From Streptomyces natalensis ATCC 27448 (GTDB lineage: Bacteria > Actinomycetota > Actinomycetes > Streptomycetales > Streptomycetaceae), in assembly GCF_000935125.1 (NCBI RefSeq), contig NZ_JRKI01000029.1:372001-436000 (forward strand): a DNA stretch of 64,000 nt, written 5' to 3'. Both the position numbers and the translations under genes were made by a program. The notes beneath the pieces were generated by a model. That model did no database searches and had not been told where the DNA came from. It worked only from the letters and a program-made list of their open reading frames with translations. This document shows, in pieces, positions 53,302-62,218 of the stretch (positions within the stretch are counted from its first letter, which is position 1; every line of letters begins with the position of its first letter).

Positions 53302-54675
53302 TCAGGTAGTGGACTGATTGGTCGGAGCCTTGCCGGAGAGCGCCGGACCGGGGGTGTCGGTGAGGGGTGCATCGGCCTGGGTCATCGGCTTGTTGGTCCG
53401 GTCCAGCCGTCGGGTTCGCGCGCTGACCAGTGCGGGGAGGGCGAGCGCGGAGGCCGCCGAGACGATGCCGGCGAGGATCAGGGTGGAGCGGGCGCCGAGG
53501 GTGTCGGACACCAGGCCGACGAGGGGGGCGCCGATGGGTGTTCCGCCGAGGAGCACCAGGAAGTAGACGGACATGACACGGCCGCGCAGATGTGGGTCGG
53601 CGTGCAGCTGGGTCAGGGAGTTGGCGGTCGTGGTCACGGTGGCAGCGGCGAGGCCGGTCGGGATCAGTAGGGCCAGGAACGTGCCGTAGCCGGGCATCAG
53701 GCCCAGCACGGCTTCCAGTGTCCCGAAGACGACCGTGGCGGTGATCAGGCGTGGTGCGGTGGGGGGCTGCCCGCGGCCGGCGCCGCGGAGCGCGCCGATG
53801 AGGCTGCCGATGGCGTAGGCGGCCGAGAGGTAGCCGAAGACGGCGGCGCCGGAGTGGAAGACCGTGATCGCCATGAGGGAGGTGGTGACCTGGAAGTTGA
53901 GGCCGAAGGTGCCGACGAAGCCGATGAGCGTGATGGGCAGAAGCAGGTCTGGGGTGGATCTGATGTGGCGGAAGGCGTCGCGGAGCCGTGTCCCGCCGTG
54001 CCGGGGCGGGCCTGGGCTGCTCAGTTCGGCGGGACGGATGCTGATCAGCCCGTACAGGACGGCCAGGTACGAGGCGGCATTGAGGAGGAATACCGGGCCG
54101 GTGCCGGCCGCGGCGACCGTCAGGCCCGCGATGGCCGGGCCGAGGGTGCGGGCGATGTTGAACTGGGCGGAGTTCAGGCTGACCGCGGCGGGCACCCGCT
54201 CTCGGGCGACCAGTTCGGAGATGAAGGCGTTGCGGGCGGGAGTGTCCATGGCGGTGGCGGTACCGAGGGCGAACGCCAGGGCGTACACGGAGGGCAGGTT
54301 CACCGCCTCGGTGACGGTCAGGACACCGAGCAGCAGCGATTGCACCGCCATGGCCGTCTGCGTGATCAGCAGCAGCCGTCGCTTGGGGAAGCGGTCGGCA
54401 AGGACGCCGCCGGTCAGGCCGAACAGGGTCTGGGGAAGGAACTGGAGGGCGGTCACGAGGCCGACGGCGCTGCCGCTGTTGCCGGTGAGGTGGAGGACCA
54501 GCAGGTCCTGGGCGGCGCGCTGCATCCAGGTGCCGATGTTGGAGGTCAGCTGTCCGATCAGGTAGCGGCGGAAGTTCCGGACGGTGAGCGTGGCGAGCAC
54601 CGGGCTCGGAACCTCGTGACGACGTGCGCGGAGACAAACGGGCACGCGGACGCGGACGCGGCGGACGATGCTCAT
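53302..54675 (-). CDS. MFS exporter, probable siderophore export
   Basis: A 457-residue membrane protein with about 12 hydrophobic helices. It resembles the MFS_3/EntS group by its N-terminal NFRRYLIGQL and GVLADRFPKRR (the loop 2-3 motif) and its DTPARNAF motif. The ATG at 54675 overlaps the stop of the upstream decarboxylase gene by 4 nt (ATGA), so translation is coupled. That decides the start, although the frame is open further upstream inside the previous gene. Its position at the end of a NIS siderophore operon suggests export of the finished siderophore, as PvsC or SfaA do. A drug-efflux role cannot be excluded by sequence alone. Confidence 0.85.
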   Translation of the reverse strand: MSIVRRVRVRVPVCLRARRHEVPSPVLATLTVRNFRRYLIGQLTSNIGTWMQRAAQDLLVLHLTGNSGSAVGLVTALQFLPQTLFGLTGGVLADRFPKRRLLLITQTAMAVQSLLLGVLTVTEAVNLPSVYALAFALGTATAMDTPARNAFISELVARERVPAAVSLNSAQFNIARTLGPAIAGLTVAAAGTGPVFLLNAASYLAVLYGLISIRPAELSSPGPPRHGGTRLRDAFRHIRSTPDLLLPITLIGFVGTFGLNFQVTTSLMAITVFHSGAAVFGYLSAAYAIGSLIGALRGAGRGQPPTAPRLITATVVFGTLEAVLGLMPGYGTFLALLIPTGLAAATVTTTANSLTQLHADPHLRGRVMSVYFLVLLGGTPIGAPLVGLVSDTLGARSTLILAGIVSAASALALPALVSARTRRLDRTNKPMTQADAPLTDTPGPALSGKAPTNQSTT

Positions 54676-55901
54676 GATGCGTGGTGGACGGACGGGCTGG
54701 AGACGGACGCCGCCGCCACCCCGGCCGTCTCCACGTCGTCGACGTGGTGGAAGGTCGGATGGGGGTGCATGAGGAACTGATGGTGGGAGATGTTCCAGGC
54801 GTAGGCGCCGGCCATGGCGAACGCGACCCGGTCCCCGACGCGCAACCGTTCCACTGTGATCCCGCGGGCCAAAACGTCCTTGGGCGTGCACAGCTGCCCG
54901 ACCAGCGTCACCGGTTCGTCACGCGCCTCGGGGCGCTCCCAGGGCCGTGACCAGACGTCGTCCGGGATCACCTCGAAGGGCTGGTCGTGCTGTTTGGCGG
55001 CGGGCGTACGCAGATGGTGGGTGCCGCCGCGCAGGACGGCGAATGCCTGGCCGTGACTGCGTTTGACGTCCAGGACCTCGGTGACGTACCAGCCGCAGTA
55101 GGCGGTGAGCGAACGGCCGGGCTCGATCCGCAGCGTCAGCCGGGGGTGGCGGGTCAGCCGCTCGCGCAGACCGGCGCCGAAGGCCGACCAGTCGAAGACC
55201 TGCTGTGGGCGGGCGTAGTCGACGCCCATCCCACCACCGATGTTGATCTCGGCCAGGTCGAGCCCCCTGGTGTCGGCCCAGTCGACCGCCCATGCCAAGA
55301 CCTCGTCGGCCAGGCCCAGTTGGGCGGGTGCGTCCAGCCCGCTGGCCAGGTGGACGTGGAGGCCGCGCAGTCGGATGCGCCGGTCGGCGGCGATGACTGC
55401 CAGGCACTGGTCCAGCTGTGTGGGATCCAGACCGAAGGGGCTGGGCTGCCCGCCCATGGCGAGTGCGACCGGACCGAGTGTGACCGGCAGGTTGACGCGC
55501 AGAAGGATGTCGACGGTGCGGTCGCCCAGTGCGGTGGTGAGGAGGCGCAGTTCATGTGCGCTTTCGATGTGCAGGCGTTGTACGCCCGCGTTCAGCGCCT
55601 GCGCCAGCTCGGCCGGGGTTTTGCCGGGGCCGCCGAAGGCGATCGGCGTGTCGGGGAAGAGCCCGCGGACGTGGCGCAGTTCGCCGCCGGAGGCCACTTC
55701 GAAACCGTCGATGTGCCCGGCCAGTGCGTGCAGCAGCCGGGGGTCCGAGTTCGCCTTGGCCGCGTACAGCAGCTCGACACGATCCGGCAGGGCCGCCCGG
55801 ATCGCGCGGACGTGCTCGCGCAGGCCCGGCAGGTCGTGGACATAGGCGGGCAGGTCGTCGTCGGTCATGCGGCGGACGTGGTCGAGCAGTGCGGGCCTCA
55901 T
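54672..55901 (-). CDS. PLP-dependent decarboxylase (DAP-decarboxylase fold), siderophore type
   Basis: A 409-residue fold-type III PLP enzyme: alanine-racemase-like barrel with the cofactor Lys49 (LYAAKANSD), glycine-rich phosphate-binding INIGGGMG, and the C-terminal beta-domain with QLCTPKDVLARG and a GAYAWNISHHQF segment. It is closest in character to PvsE/SbnH decarboxylases, which remove a carboxylate from an amino-acid-citrate intermediate during vibrioferrin or staphyloferrin B assembly. Lysine biosynthesis LysA is less likely given the operon. The ATG at 55901 overlaps the stop of the upstream NIS synthetase gene by 4 nt and has a GGGAGGTGG ribosome site. A racemase role (as SfaC) is the main alternative. 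Confidence 0.86.
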   Translation of the reverse strand: MRPALLDHVRRMTDDDLPAYVHDLPGLREHVRAIRAALPDRVELLYAAKANSDPRLLHALAGHIDGFEVASGGELRHVRGLFPDTPIAFGGPGKTPAELAQALNAGVQRLHIESAHELRLLTTALGDRTVDILLRVNLPVTLGPVALAMGGQPSPFGLDPTQLDQCLAVIAADRRIRLRGLHVHLASGLDAPAQLGLADEVLAWAVDWADTRGLDLAEINIGGGMGVDYARPQQVFDWSAFGAGLRERLTRHPRLTLRIEPGRSLTAYCGWYVTEVLDVKRSHGQAFAVLRGGTHHLRTPAAKQHDQPFEVIPDDVWSRPWERPEARDEPVTLVGQLCTPKDVLARGITVERLRVGDRVAFAMAGAYAWNISHHQFLMHPHPTFHHVDDVETAGVAAASVSSPSVHHAS

Positions 55902-57604
55902 CGGGCCACCTCCCGGGGAAAGTCCTCGCCGAGCGGGCTGGGCAGGGGGACGTAGCCGGCATGCCGGTCGGCCTGGCGGGCCCAGCGCAGCAGGAGGTTG
56001 GCCTTGGCGGGCAGCGGTACGCCGGACAGCAGGGCGCGCAGCCGCGGCGGTTCGCCGGCGGTGCGGGCGTAGGCGGCGAGATGGTCGCGGACCAGGCCCC
56101 ACAGGGCGGGCTCCAGGGCGGGATCGCGGTCCGCCAGGGCGCCGAGGAGTTCGGCGGTGTGATTGACCAGCAGGCAGTACGCGACCCGGTTCCAGCCGCG
56201 CTCGGCATCGTAGGTGAGGGGCCCGCGGACGTCCTCGGGCAGGTCGGCGAGGGCGTTTTGATGGTGGCCGGGCAGCACCTTGGTGCCCTCCAGGTCGCGG
56301 AAGAGCATCTGCGCCGGGGTCCCGTCGGCGTGCACCCCGACCACAACGTTCTGGAGGTGGGGTTCGAGGACGATGCCGTGTTCGAAGTAGGCGGCCAGTA
56401 CCGGCGGGAGCAGCAGCCGCAGGTAGGCGTCCCACCATGCCAGGACATCGCCGTCGCCGCGGGCGAGCAGGTGGGAGACGTGGGCGGTGCTGGTGGGGTA
56501 CTCGTCCGCGATGGCGGCGGCGAGCAGGGGGGTCACCCCGGGTCGCAGGTGGGGGCGCAGCCCGGAGCGCACGATGACGGCGAGCCCCTCCAGCAATGCG
56601 GTGTCGCCGTCGGCGTCCAGGGTGCGGTAGCCGGGTTCGGCGAGCAGCGCACAACCGGGGAACCGGTCGGCGAGAGCGGTGAAGACGGGCTGGAGCAGCT
56701 GGTTGAGGGCAACGGCTCCGGGAAGTTCGTAACTGGCGTGTTTGCGCACGCAGTTGGTGAGACGGACATTCAGGCTGAACTTCAGGAAGGTGTCGGCGTC
56801 CGGCTGGTACAGCGTGCGCACCGACGCGGTCGGCACCAGTTCGGGCCCGCGCACGCCGGTGTCGACCACCTCGCCTGCGGCCAGCGCCGCCCGCAGCCGG
56901 TCGTTGGCCTGCAACAACCGGTACTGCCAGGGGTGTACCGGCAGTGTCAGGCAGCCCGGGTCGGCCGGCGGACACAGTGCGTCCAGGGCGTCCAGGGCGC
57001 CTTCCTCGCGCACGAGATGGCGGCGTACGGCCAGGTGCCGCAGGCGGAAGCGGGCGCCGGTCTCCGGTCCGTACGTCAGCCAGTCGTCCGGGTCCCCGGT
57101 GCGTGCCTTGGGTGTGGGGTGGAAGCGGTGGCCGAACACCAGGGACTGTTCCGAAAAGAGATAGGGGTCTGTCTGCTGCCGGGGCCGGTGGGACCGTTGT
57201 TCCAGGGCGGTGCGGATGGTCTCGCGGCTGTCGGCGACCTGGTCCAGGAACTCTTCGTTGGCGATGCCGGTGCGCAGTTCCAGTTCGTTCTGCACGTAGT
57301 CGGCCAGCTCCCGCCAGCCGACCGTGGCCCAGGCATCGGCCTCGAACCGCTGCACCGGGCCCTGGAAGCGGTGGGCGCCGATCAGTGAGATCCGGCGCAG
57401 CCGGGCGCGCAGCAGGAGGTGACGCCGGGGAAGGCGGAGCAGTAAGTGCCCCTGGTCGACGGTTACTTGGTGCTCGGGGGCGGATACCTCGCGGATCAGG
57501 CAGTTGAGCAGCGTGTGGGCGGTGACGGTGTCGGCGGTCTGCTCGGCCCGGTCGTCGGGCAGTGTGGTGGTGGCGGTGACGTCGGGTGTCGTGGTTGCGG
57601 TCAT
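55898..57604 (-). CDS. NIS siderophore synthetase (IucA/IucC family), second gene
   Basis: A 568-residue NRPS-independent siderophore synthetase. These cytoplasmic enzymes use ATP to adenylate a carboxylate (often citrate) and join it to an amine or alcohol. Conserved segments are present: FGHRFHPTPKARTG (ATP-binding loop), LPVHPWQ, TASVRTLY, LKFSLNVRLTN, and LEPHLQNVVV with the FRDLEG segment after it, plus a C-terminal FhuF-like stretch. The ATG at 57604 has GGGAGC upstream. It starts 32 nt after the first NIS gene and ends overlapping the decarboxylase start. The exact substrate cannot be told from sequence. Confidence 0.9.
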   Translation of the reverse strand: MTATTTPDVTATTTLPDDRAEQTADTVTAHTLLNCLIREVSAPEHQVTVDQGHLLLRLPRRHLLLRARLRRISLIGAHRFQGPVQRFEADAWATVGWRELADYVQNELELRTGIANEEFLDQVADSRETIRTALEQRSHRPRQQTDPYLFSEQSLVFGHRFHPTPKARTGDPDDWLTYGPETGARFRLRHLAVRRHLVREEGALDALDALCPPADPGCLTLPVHPWQYRLLQANDRLRAALAAGEVVDTGVRGPELVPTASVRTLYQPDADTFLKFSLNVRLTNCVRKHASYELPGAVALNQLLQPVFTALADRFPGCALLAEPGYRTLDADGDTALLEGLAVIVRSGLRPHLRPGVTPLLAAAIADEYPTSTAHVSHLLARGDGDVLAWWDAYLRLLLPPVLAAYFEHGIVLEPHLQNVVVGVHADGTPAQMLFRDLEGTKVLPGHHQNALADLPEDVRGPLTYDAERGWNRVAYCLLVNHTAELLGALADRDPALEPALWGLVRDHLAAYARTAGEPPRLRALLSGVPLPAKANLLLRWARQADRHAGYVPLPSPLGEDFPREVAR

Positions 57605-57636
57605 GCCGTAGCTCCCATGCGTACGAACTCGGTGCG

Positions 57637-59307
57637 TCAGCGGGTGAGTGTGTGAGTGGTCCGGGCGTGGGAACGTGCGCGCGCCAGGGGGTTGGGGACG
57701 GGAGCCCACAGCGCCTTGCCCGGGTTGTCGGCCAGGCGCATGGCGATGGTCGCCTTCAACGGAAGCGTGTCGGCGAAGAACGCGGCCGCGTCCCCGTCAT
57801 CCGGGAGGTCTGCGTACACTCGTCGGCCGACGTCGGCCACCGCGGTCCACAGCGCCATGGGATCCGCCGCCCGGGTGCGGGCGAGGACATCGACCAGCTC
57901 GCTGAAGACGCCGCTGAGCAGGCCGCCGAACAGCTTGGTGCGCAGCGCCTCCACATCGTCGCCGGCGCGGGTGCCGGCCAGCGGCGGCAGCGTGAATCCG
58001 TACCGGGCCAGCCTGCGCGGGCTGATCCGTACGCCGTCCAGGTCCCGGTACAGCACCCGCACCGGCCGCCCGTTCCGCAGCACGACGAGCGTGTTCTGGC
58101 CGTGCGCCTCCAGGGCCACTCCCATGGACAGCAGCGTCAGCGCGGGCGGCAGGACGAGCCCGGCGAAGTCCGCCAGCCACCGCACCGGATCGCCCGCCAC
58201 CACGGCCCCTCCCGTGGCGTGTACCGCGGTGAGCGGGACGGCGATCTCCCCGTCGTCGAGGTGGCACTCGGGGGACTCCCGGATCATCGTCGCCAGGCTC
58301 GCGGACGGCTGCCCGTCCACGCGCACCGCGCCCCCACCCAGCTCGTGCAGGACCCGCAGGCTGCCGCCGTACCCCGCCTTGTCGACGACCGCCGTGACCA
58401 GGTCCGAAAGGGGCGGGCCATCGGCGACCTCGGCGGGTGAGATGGTGCGCCGGTAGTTGGTGAGCTGCACGTCGAGCGCCGTTTTGATGTGGCGGCCCGG
58501 CAGATCGTCCAGTGGAGCGAGGGTGCGCAGCGACAGCAACGGCCGGGCCGGGATGGTGGGTTGCGCCACGGCCAGTTCGGGGTGGTGGACGAGGACGTGG
58601 TCCCGCTGCCATGGGTGTAGAGGCACCAGGACCGTATCGCCGTCACGCAGCTCCTGAGGCCACTGGCCGGAACCCTGCCAGCGTTCGGCCGGAACGGCGA
58701 GCAGGGCCACCTGCACGACGGGGTGGTGCTCGGGTGCGTAGGCGAGTACCTCGGCGACCGACATGCCGGTACGGGTGCGGCAGCACGGATGCTGCGGATG
58801 GCCGTCGACCACTGCCTGTTCGGCGTCGGTCGAATCGGCGAGCGGGCCGATTCCCCTGGCGTTGGCGGCGCGGGCCAGGGCCATATTGACCACGCTGTTG
58901 TCGAGCTCGGCCGCCAGCCGCTGCGCGGCGGGAGTCCGCAGCCCCAACTCTGCCAGCAGCTCCGTCGGTTCGCTGACCGGCCCGTCGGGCCCGGTCACGG
59001 TGAAGTCCTCCGGCACCTGGGCGAAGCGTCGCGAGCAGGAGTCGGCCGCGGAGAGCGGACCGCCGCGCTGCACGGAGACCTCTAAGGTGTCCGCCTCCCG
59101 GCGCCGGCCGGTCACCCCGGGCAGGGGTTCTCGCGCGAAGGCCCCCCACAGCCGCCCGAGCACGGCCGCGCGCGCTCCCGGCAGTGCAGCTGTGAACGGT
59201 TCCACCAGGTCCGGGCGCACACGGTGCAGTTCGTCGATCGTGCGCAGTTCGTCGGTCGTGCACACTTCGTTCGTTGTGCGCAGTTCGTCGGTCGTCGTCT
59301 GACGCAT
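57637..59307 (-). CDS. NIS siderophore synthetase (IucA/IucC family), first gene
   Basis: A 556-residue NIS synthetase and the first gene of the four-gene operon. Motifs: DGHPQHPCCRTRTG (ATP loop, residues 168-181, with Arg for the usual Lys), HPWQ (231-234), a LLSLRTL segment, TALDVQLTN, EAHGQNTLVV and YRDLDG. The ATG at 59307 is preferred, with GGACGG upstream. A GTG at 59313 is in frame. The first 27 residues are a four-fold 6-residue repeat (Thr-Thr-Asp-Glu-Leu-Arg type) from an 18-nt DNA repeat and are not part of the conserved fold. Two NIS enzymes acting in series are typical of vibrioferrin- and staphyloferrin-like pathways. Confidence 0.89.
   Translation of the reverse strand: MRQTTTDELRTTNEVCTTDELRTIDELHRVRPDLVEPFTAALPGARAAVLGRLWGAFAREPLPGVTGRRREADTLEVSVQRGGPLSAADSCSRRFAQVPEDFTVTGPDGPVSEPTELLAELGLRTPAAQRLAAELDNSVVNMALARAANARGIGPLADSTDAEQAVVDGHPQHPCCRTRTGMSVAEVLAYAPEHHPVVQVALLAVPAERWQGSGQWPQELRDGDTVLVPLHPWQRDHVLVHHPELAVAQPTIPARPLLSLRTLAPLDDLPGRHIKTALDVQLTNYRRTISPAEVADGPPLSDLVTAVVDKAGYGGSLRVLHELGGGAVRVDGQPSASLATMIRESPECHLDDGEIAVPLTAVHATGGAVVAGDPVRWLADFAGLVLPPALTLLSMGVALEAHGQNTLVVLRNGRPVRVLYRDLDGVRISPRRLARYGFTLPPLAGTRAGDDVEALRTKLFGGLLSGVFSELVDVLARTRAADPMALWTAVADVGRRVYADLPDDGDAAAFFADTLPLKATIAMRLADNPGKALWAPVPNPLARARSHARTTHTLTR
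59227..59298. repeat. 18-nt tandem repeat at the 5' end of the first NIS gene
   Basis: Four 18-nt units (59227-59244, 59245-59262, 59263-59280, 59281-59298), of the type cagttcgtcggtcgtgca on the plus strand, with a few substitutions between copies. In frame, encoding the N-terminal repeat of the NIS synthetase. Confidence 0.9.
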
Positions 59308-59927
59308 AATCACCGTCCGGGTCCGAAAGGGAGGGGGAGATCAGCGCATGCGCAGGGTTTCGTCATAGCTATTCCAGGGGGATGTGGGGGGAGTTGTGCC
59401 ACTCGGAGCTCTTGTGGCCCGGTCTGCGCCTCGACACTACGGGACGGCGTTCAAGGGAATGGCCAGCAGACATACAGCGAGCACCTCGCGAATGATCGGG
59501 CAACGCCAATTCCTCTCTGATTCCGGGTGCCCTCGATACGTAGTTCATACTGGTCATGACAGAGGCGCTGGATCGAGTGACGCCGAATCCGACGGTGAAT
59601 CCGAAGCGGTTTCAGGCGATCGAACGCGTCAATTCGTTGAGTCCATGGCCGGAATTCGTCGAATCCTGGCCGGGCTTGTTCCTCGGTCGGCCGGAGCCGG
59701 TTAACCGTCAGACCCACTGCACCTCAGGATTCTTAACTCTCCCTTACTGAATGCTGTCGGAGTGCTGGATGTTCCGGTAACCCCGTCCGGTCGCTGCGCC
59801 ATTCGGCGAACGTCCGGTCCACCACCGAAGCGTGTGCCGGTAGCACAGCACCGTGCGGGCTCGGGAAAGATCAGTGACTCGGGGGAGGTTCCAGCGGTTG
59901 CGGCCGGACGTTTGCGAACCTGAAGGC
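59308..59927. other. 620-nt region without a supported gene, between the NIS operon and the two-component system
   Basis: It must hold the promoters of the two divergent units. I see palindromes GCGCATGCGC (59344-59353) and CGGTTAACCG (59698-59707), and a stretch around 59440-59760 that reads as less GC-rich than the genes around it. I do not see the actinobacterial iron box (TTAGGTTAGGCTAACCTAA type) expected before a siderophore operon. Short open frames here have no ribosome site or recognisable product. Confidence 0.6.
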
Positions 59928-60719
59928 ATGCGTGTGCTGCTGATCGAAGACGACGACCGGGTGGCCGGACCGTTGATGGAGGGTCTGGACCGCTTCGGGT
60001 TCACCGTGGAACACGCCCGCAACGGCGCCGACGGACTGTCCGCACCGGAGCCGGCGATGGTGTTGCTGGACCTGGGGCTGCCCGACATGGACGGCTTGGA
60101 CGTGTGCCGGGCTCTGCGCGCCCGGTCCCCGGTACCGATCATCATGATCACTGCCAGGGACGACGAGGTGGACCGGGTGCTGGGCCTGGAGCTGGGCGCG
60201 GACGACTATCTGTCCAAACCGTTCGGCGTGCGGGAACTGGTGGCCCGGATCCGCGCCGTCACCCGCCGCACCCTGGCCGCGGGCCCGGCGTCGGGCGGTG
60301 CGGAGCCGGGGCCGTCCCGCGGCCCGGCCGAGGCGGGGTCACCCGGTGCCCAGCGGATCGGACCGCTGACCATCGACCACCGCACCCGGCAGGTCCGTCT
60401 GCACCAATCGTCGATCGCGCTGGCCCCCAAGGAGTTCGACCTGCTCGTCTGCCTCGCCGAAGACCCCGGAGCCGTCTGCTCCCGCCAGCAGATCCTCGAT
60501 ACGGCCTGGGAACCCAACTACTTCGGCCCCACCAAGACGTTGGACGTCCATATCGCCGCGCTGCGCCGCAAACTCGGCGACTCCTCCTGGATCGAGAACA
60601 TCCGCGGCATCGGCTTCCGCCTGGTCCCGCCGGCCGATCGCGACGGCGCCTCTCCCCCATCGCCCGGACACGACGGCGCCTCTCCCCCACCGCCCGGACA
60701 CGACGGAGGCACCCGGTGA
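59928..60719 (+). CDS. OmpR/PhoB-family response regulator
   Basis: A 263-residue two-component regulator. The receiver domain (1-115) has Asp8/Asp9, phospho-acceptor Asp48 (LLDLGLPD) and Lys97 (YLSKPFG). A Gly/Pro/Ala-rich linker leads to a winged-helix DNA-binding domain (about 145-235, with APKEFDLL and LDVHIAALRRKLG). The tail is a doubled 10-residue Asp-Gly-Ala-Ser-Pro-Pro repeat from a 30-nt DNA duplication. The ATG at 59928 begins the receiver fold exactly. The ribosome site is weak and close (GAAGG). The stop overlaps the kinase GTG by 4 nt. Target genes are unknown. The adjacent transporter and siderophore genes are candidates only by position. Confidence 0.93.
   Translation: MRVLLIEDDDRVAGPLMEGLDRFGFTVEHARNGADGLSAPEPAMVLLDLGLPDMDGLDVCRALRARSPVPIIMITARDDEVDRVLGLELGADDYLSKPFGVRELVARIRAVTRRTLAAGPASGGAEPGPSRGPAEAGSPGAQRIGPLTIDHRTRQVRLHQSSIALAPKEFDLLVCLAEDPGAVCSRQQILDTAWEPNYFGPTKTLDVHIAALRRKLGDSSWIENIRGIGFRLVPPADRDGASPPSPGHDGASPPPPGHDGGTR
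60641..60706. repeat. 30-nt tandem duplication at the 3' end of the response regulator
   Basis: 60641-60670 and 60671-60700 differ at one base, and a third copy begins for 6 nt. In frame, in a disordered tail, just before the kinase ribosome site at 60705-60709. Confidence 0.9.
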
Positions 60720-62218
60720 CCCGTCGCCTCGTGTGCAGCTACCTCAGCCTCATGCTGCTCGTCCTCCTCGTCCTCGAAGTGCCGTTCGGCTTCGTCTACG
60801 GCCGCGGTGAGCTGTCCCGCTTCTCCAACACGGCGGAACAGGGCGCGATGACGCTCGCCGACGTCTGCGAGGAGAAGCTCGAACGGGGACTGGCGGCCGA
60901 GCTGCCGGATCTCGCCCGCAACTACAGCCGGCGGACCGGCAGCCGTGTGATCGTCGCCGACCGGAACGGCATCGTCCGCACGGACACCGACAACGCCCCG
61001 GCCGTCACCACCGTCGGCAAGGACCTGTCCGCCGAGCCCGATATCGCCACCGCACTGCACAACCGGCCCGCCATCGGGACCCGCGACGCCCCGGCCTCGG
61101 ACGGCGAGGCCCTGTTCGTCACCGTCCCCGGCACCTCCGGCGCCGACAACACCGTCACCTGCGTCGTACGGACCCGCCACCCCCTCGGCGCACTCAACGA
61201 GAGGGTCCACGCCACCTGGGCGGTACTCGCCGCCGTCGGACTGGGGGTACTGGCCACCGTCGCCGTGATCGGCTTCGTGCTCGCCCGCTCGATCACCCGT
61301 CCCATCCGGGCCCTGGAACGCGCCACCGCACAACTCGCCGACGGCCGCCTCACCGATCCCCCGGCCACCGATCACGGACCGCCGGAACTGCGCCGGCTGT
61401 CTGCCTCCTTCACCCGTACCGCGACCCGGCTCCAGCACCTGCTCAGCGCCCAGCAGGCATTCGCCTCCGAGGCATCCCACCAGCTCAAGACCCCGCTGAC
61501 CGCCCTGCGCCTGCGCCTGGAGAACTTCGAGCCGCACCTCGCCCCCAGCGCACAAGGCAGCCTCGACGAAGCACTCGCGGAAGTGGAACGGCTCAGCCGT
61601 ATGGTCCAAGGGCTGCTCGCCCTCGCCCGACTGGAGAACTCCGCCATCACACCGGAGGCCACGGACCTCGACACCGTGGTCGCCGACCGCGCCGCCATCT
61701 GGACGGCCTTTGCCGGCGAACAAGGCGTCGACATCACCGTGACCGGGGCGAACGCCGGTCATGTCTGGGCGGTCCCGGGCGCGCTCGACGGGATCATCGA
61801 CAACCTGCTCTCCAACGCGCTGCGCGCATCCCCACCGGGAACGGCCATCACTCTGACCACCGTCACCACCCCCGGCGACGGCGGCCGCACGCCACCGATG
61901 GCCGAGCTGCATGTCATCGACGAGGGCTCCGGCATGACCGAAAGCGAACGGCAGCGCGCCTTCGACCGGTTCTGGCGCGCCGCTGACGTCCACCACGATG
62001 GCACCGGCCTGGGTCTGCCCATGGTCCGGCAACTCGCACGGGCCTGCGGCGGCAGGGCCTCCCTGCACGCAGCACCTGGCGGCGGCCTCGACGCCGTGGT
62101 CCGCCTCCGCCCTGCCCAGCGGCGCGCCCCCGCCACCACTCGGCGGCCTTCAGAGGGTCTCTCCGCTACACCAACACCGCAGTCAGCGGTCCCGCGCCGG
62201 GCGAAGGAGTTTCGGTGA
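60716..62218 (+). CDS. Sensor histidine kinase
   Basis: A 500-residue membrane kinase, partner of the regulator upstream. TM1 is about residues 5-27, then an extracytoplasmic sensor segment of about 135 residues, TM2 about 166-190, HAMP 191-243, and a HisKA domain with phospho-acceptor His255 (ASEASHQLKTPL). The ATPase domain has the N-box (Asn363, Asn367), DEGSG (402-406) and GTGLGL (429-434). The GTG at 60716 overlaps the regulator stop by 4 nt, with GGAGG at 60705-60709. The sensor segment has no motif I recognise, so the signal is unknown. A Ser/Thr/Arg-rich tail follows the ATPase domain, and its stop overlaps a small reading frame (62215). Confidence 0.93.
   Translation: MTRRLVCSYLSLMLLVLLVLEVPFGFVYGRGELSRFSNTAEQGAMTLADVCEEKLERGLAAELPDLARNYSRRTGSRVIVADRNGIVRTDTDNAPAVTTVGKDLSAEPDIATALHNRPAIGTRDAPASDGEALFVTVPGTSGADNTVTCVVRTRHPLGALNERVHATWAVLAAVGLGVLATVAVIGFVLARSITRPIRALERATAQLADGRLTDPPATDHGPPELRRLSASFTRTATRLQHLLSAQQAFASEASHQLKTPLTALRLRLENFEPHLAPSAQGSLDEALAEVERLSRMVQGLLALARLENSAITPEATDLDTVVADRAAIWTAFAGEQGVDITVTGANAGHVWAVPGALDGIIDNLLSNALRASPPGTAITLTTVTTPGDGGRTPPMAELHVIDEGSGMTESERQRAFDRFWRAADVHHDGTGLGLPMVRQLARACGGRASLHAAPGGGLDAVVRLRPAQRRAPATTRRPSEGLSATPTPQSAVPRRAKEFR

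Noticed and set aside
54676..54891. Longer N-terminus for the siderophore-operon MFS protein
   Set aside because: It would lie inside the decarboxylase gene, is Arg/Pro-rich and non-conserved. The ATGA overlap at 54672-54675 gives the natural start.
59451..59717. An 88-codon minus-strand frame in the same gap
   Set aside because: No ribosome site and no recognisable product.
59556..59750. A 64-codon plus-strand frame in the gap before the response regulator
   Set aside because: No ribosome site, no family, and a composition unlike the neighbouring genes.
59308..59927. Iron-regulator (DmdR/IdeR) box before the NIS operon
   Set aside because: No stretch resembles the 19-bp palindromic consensus on either strand.
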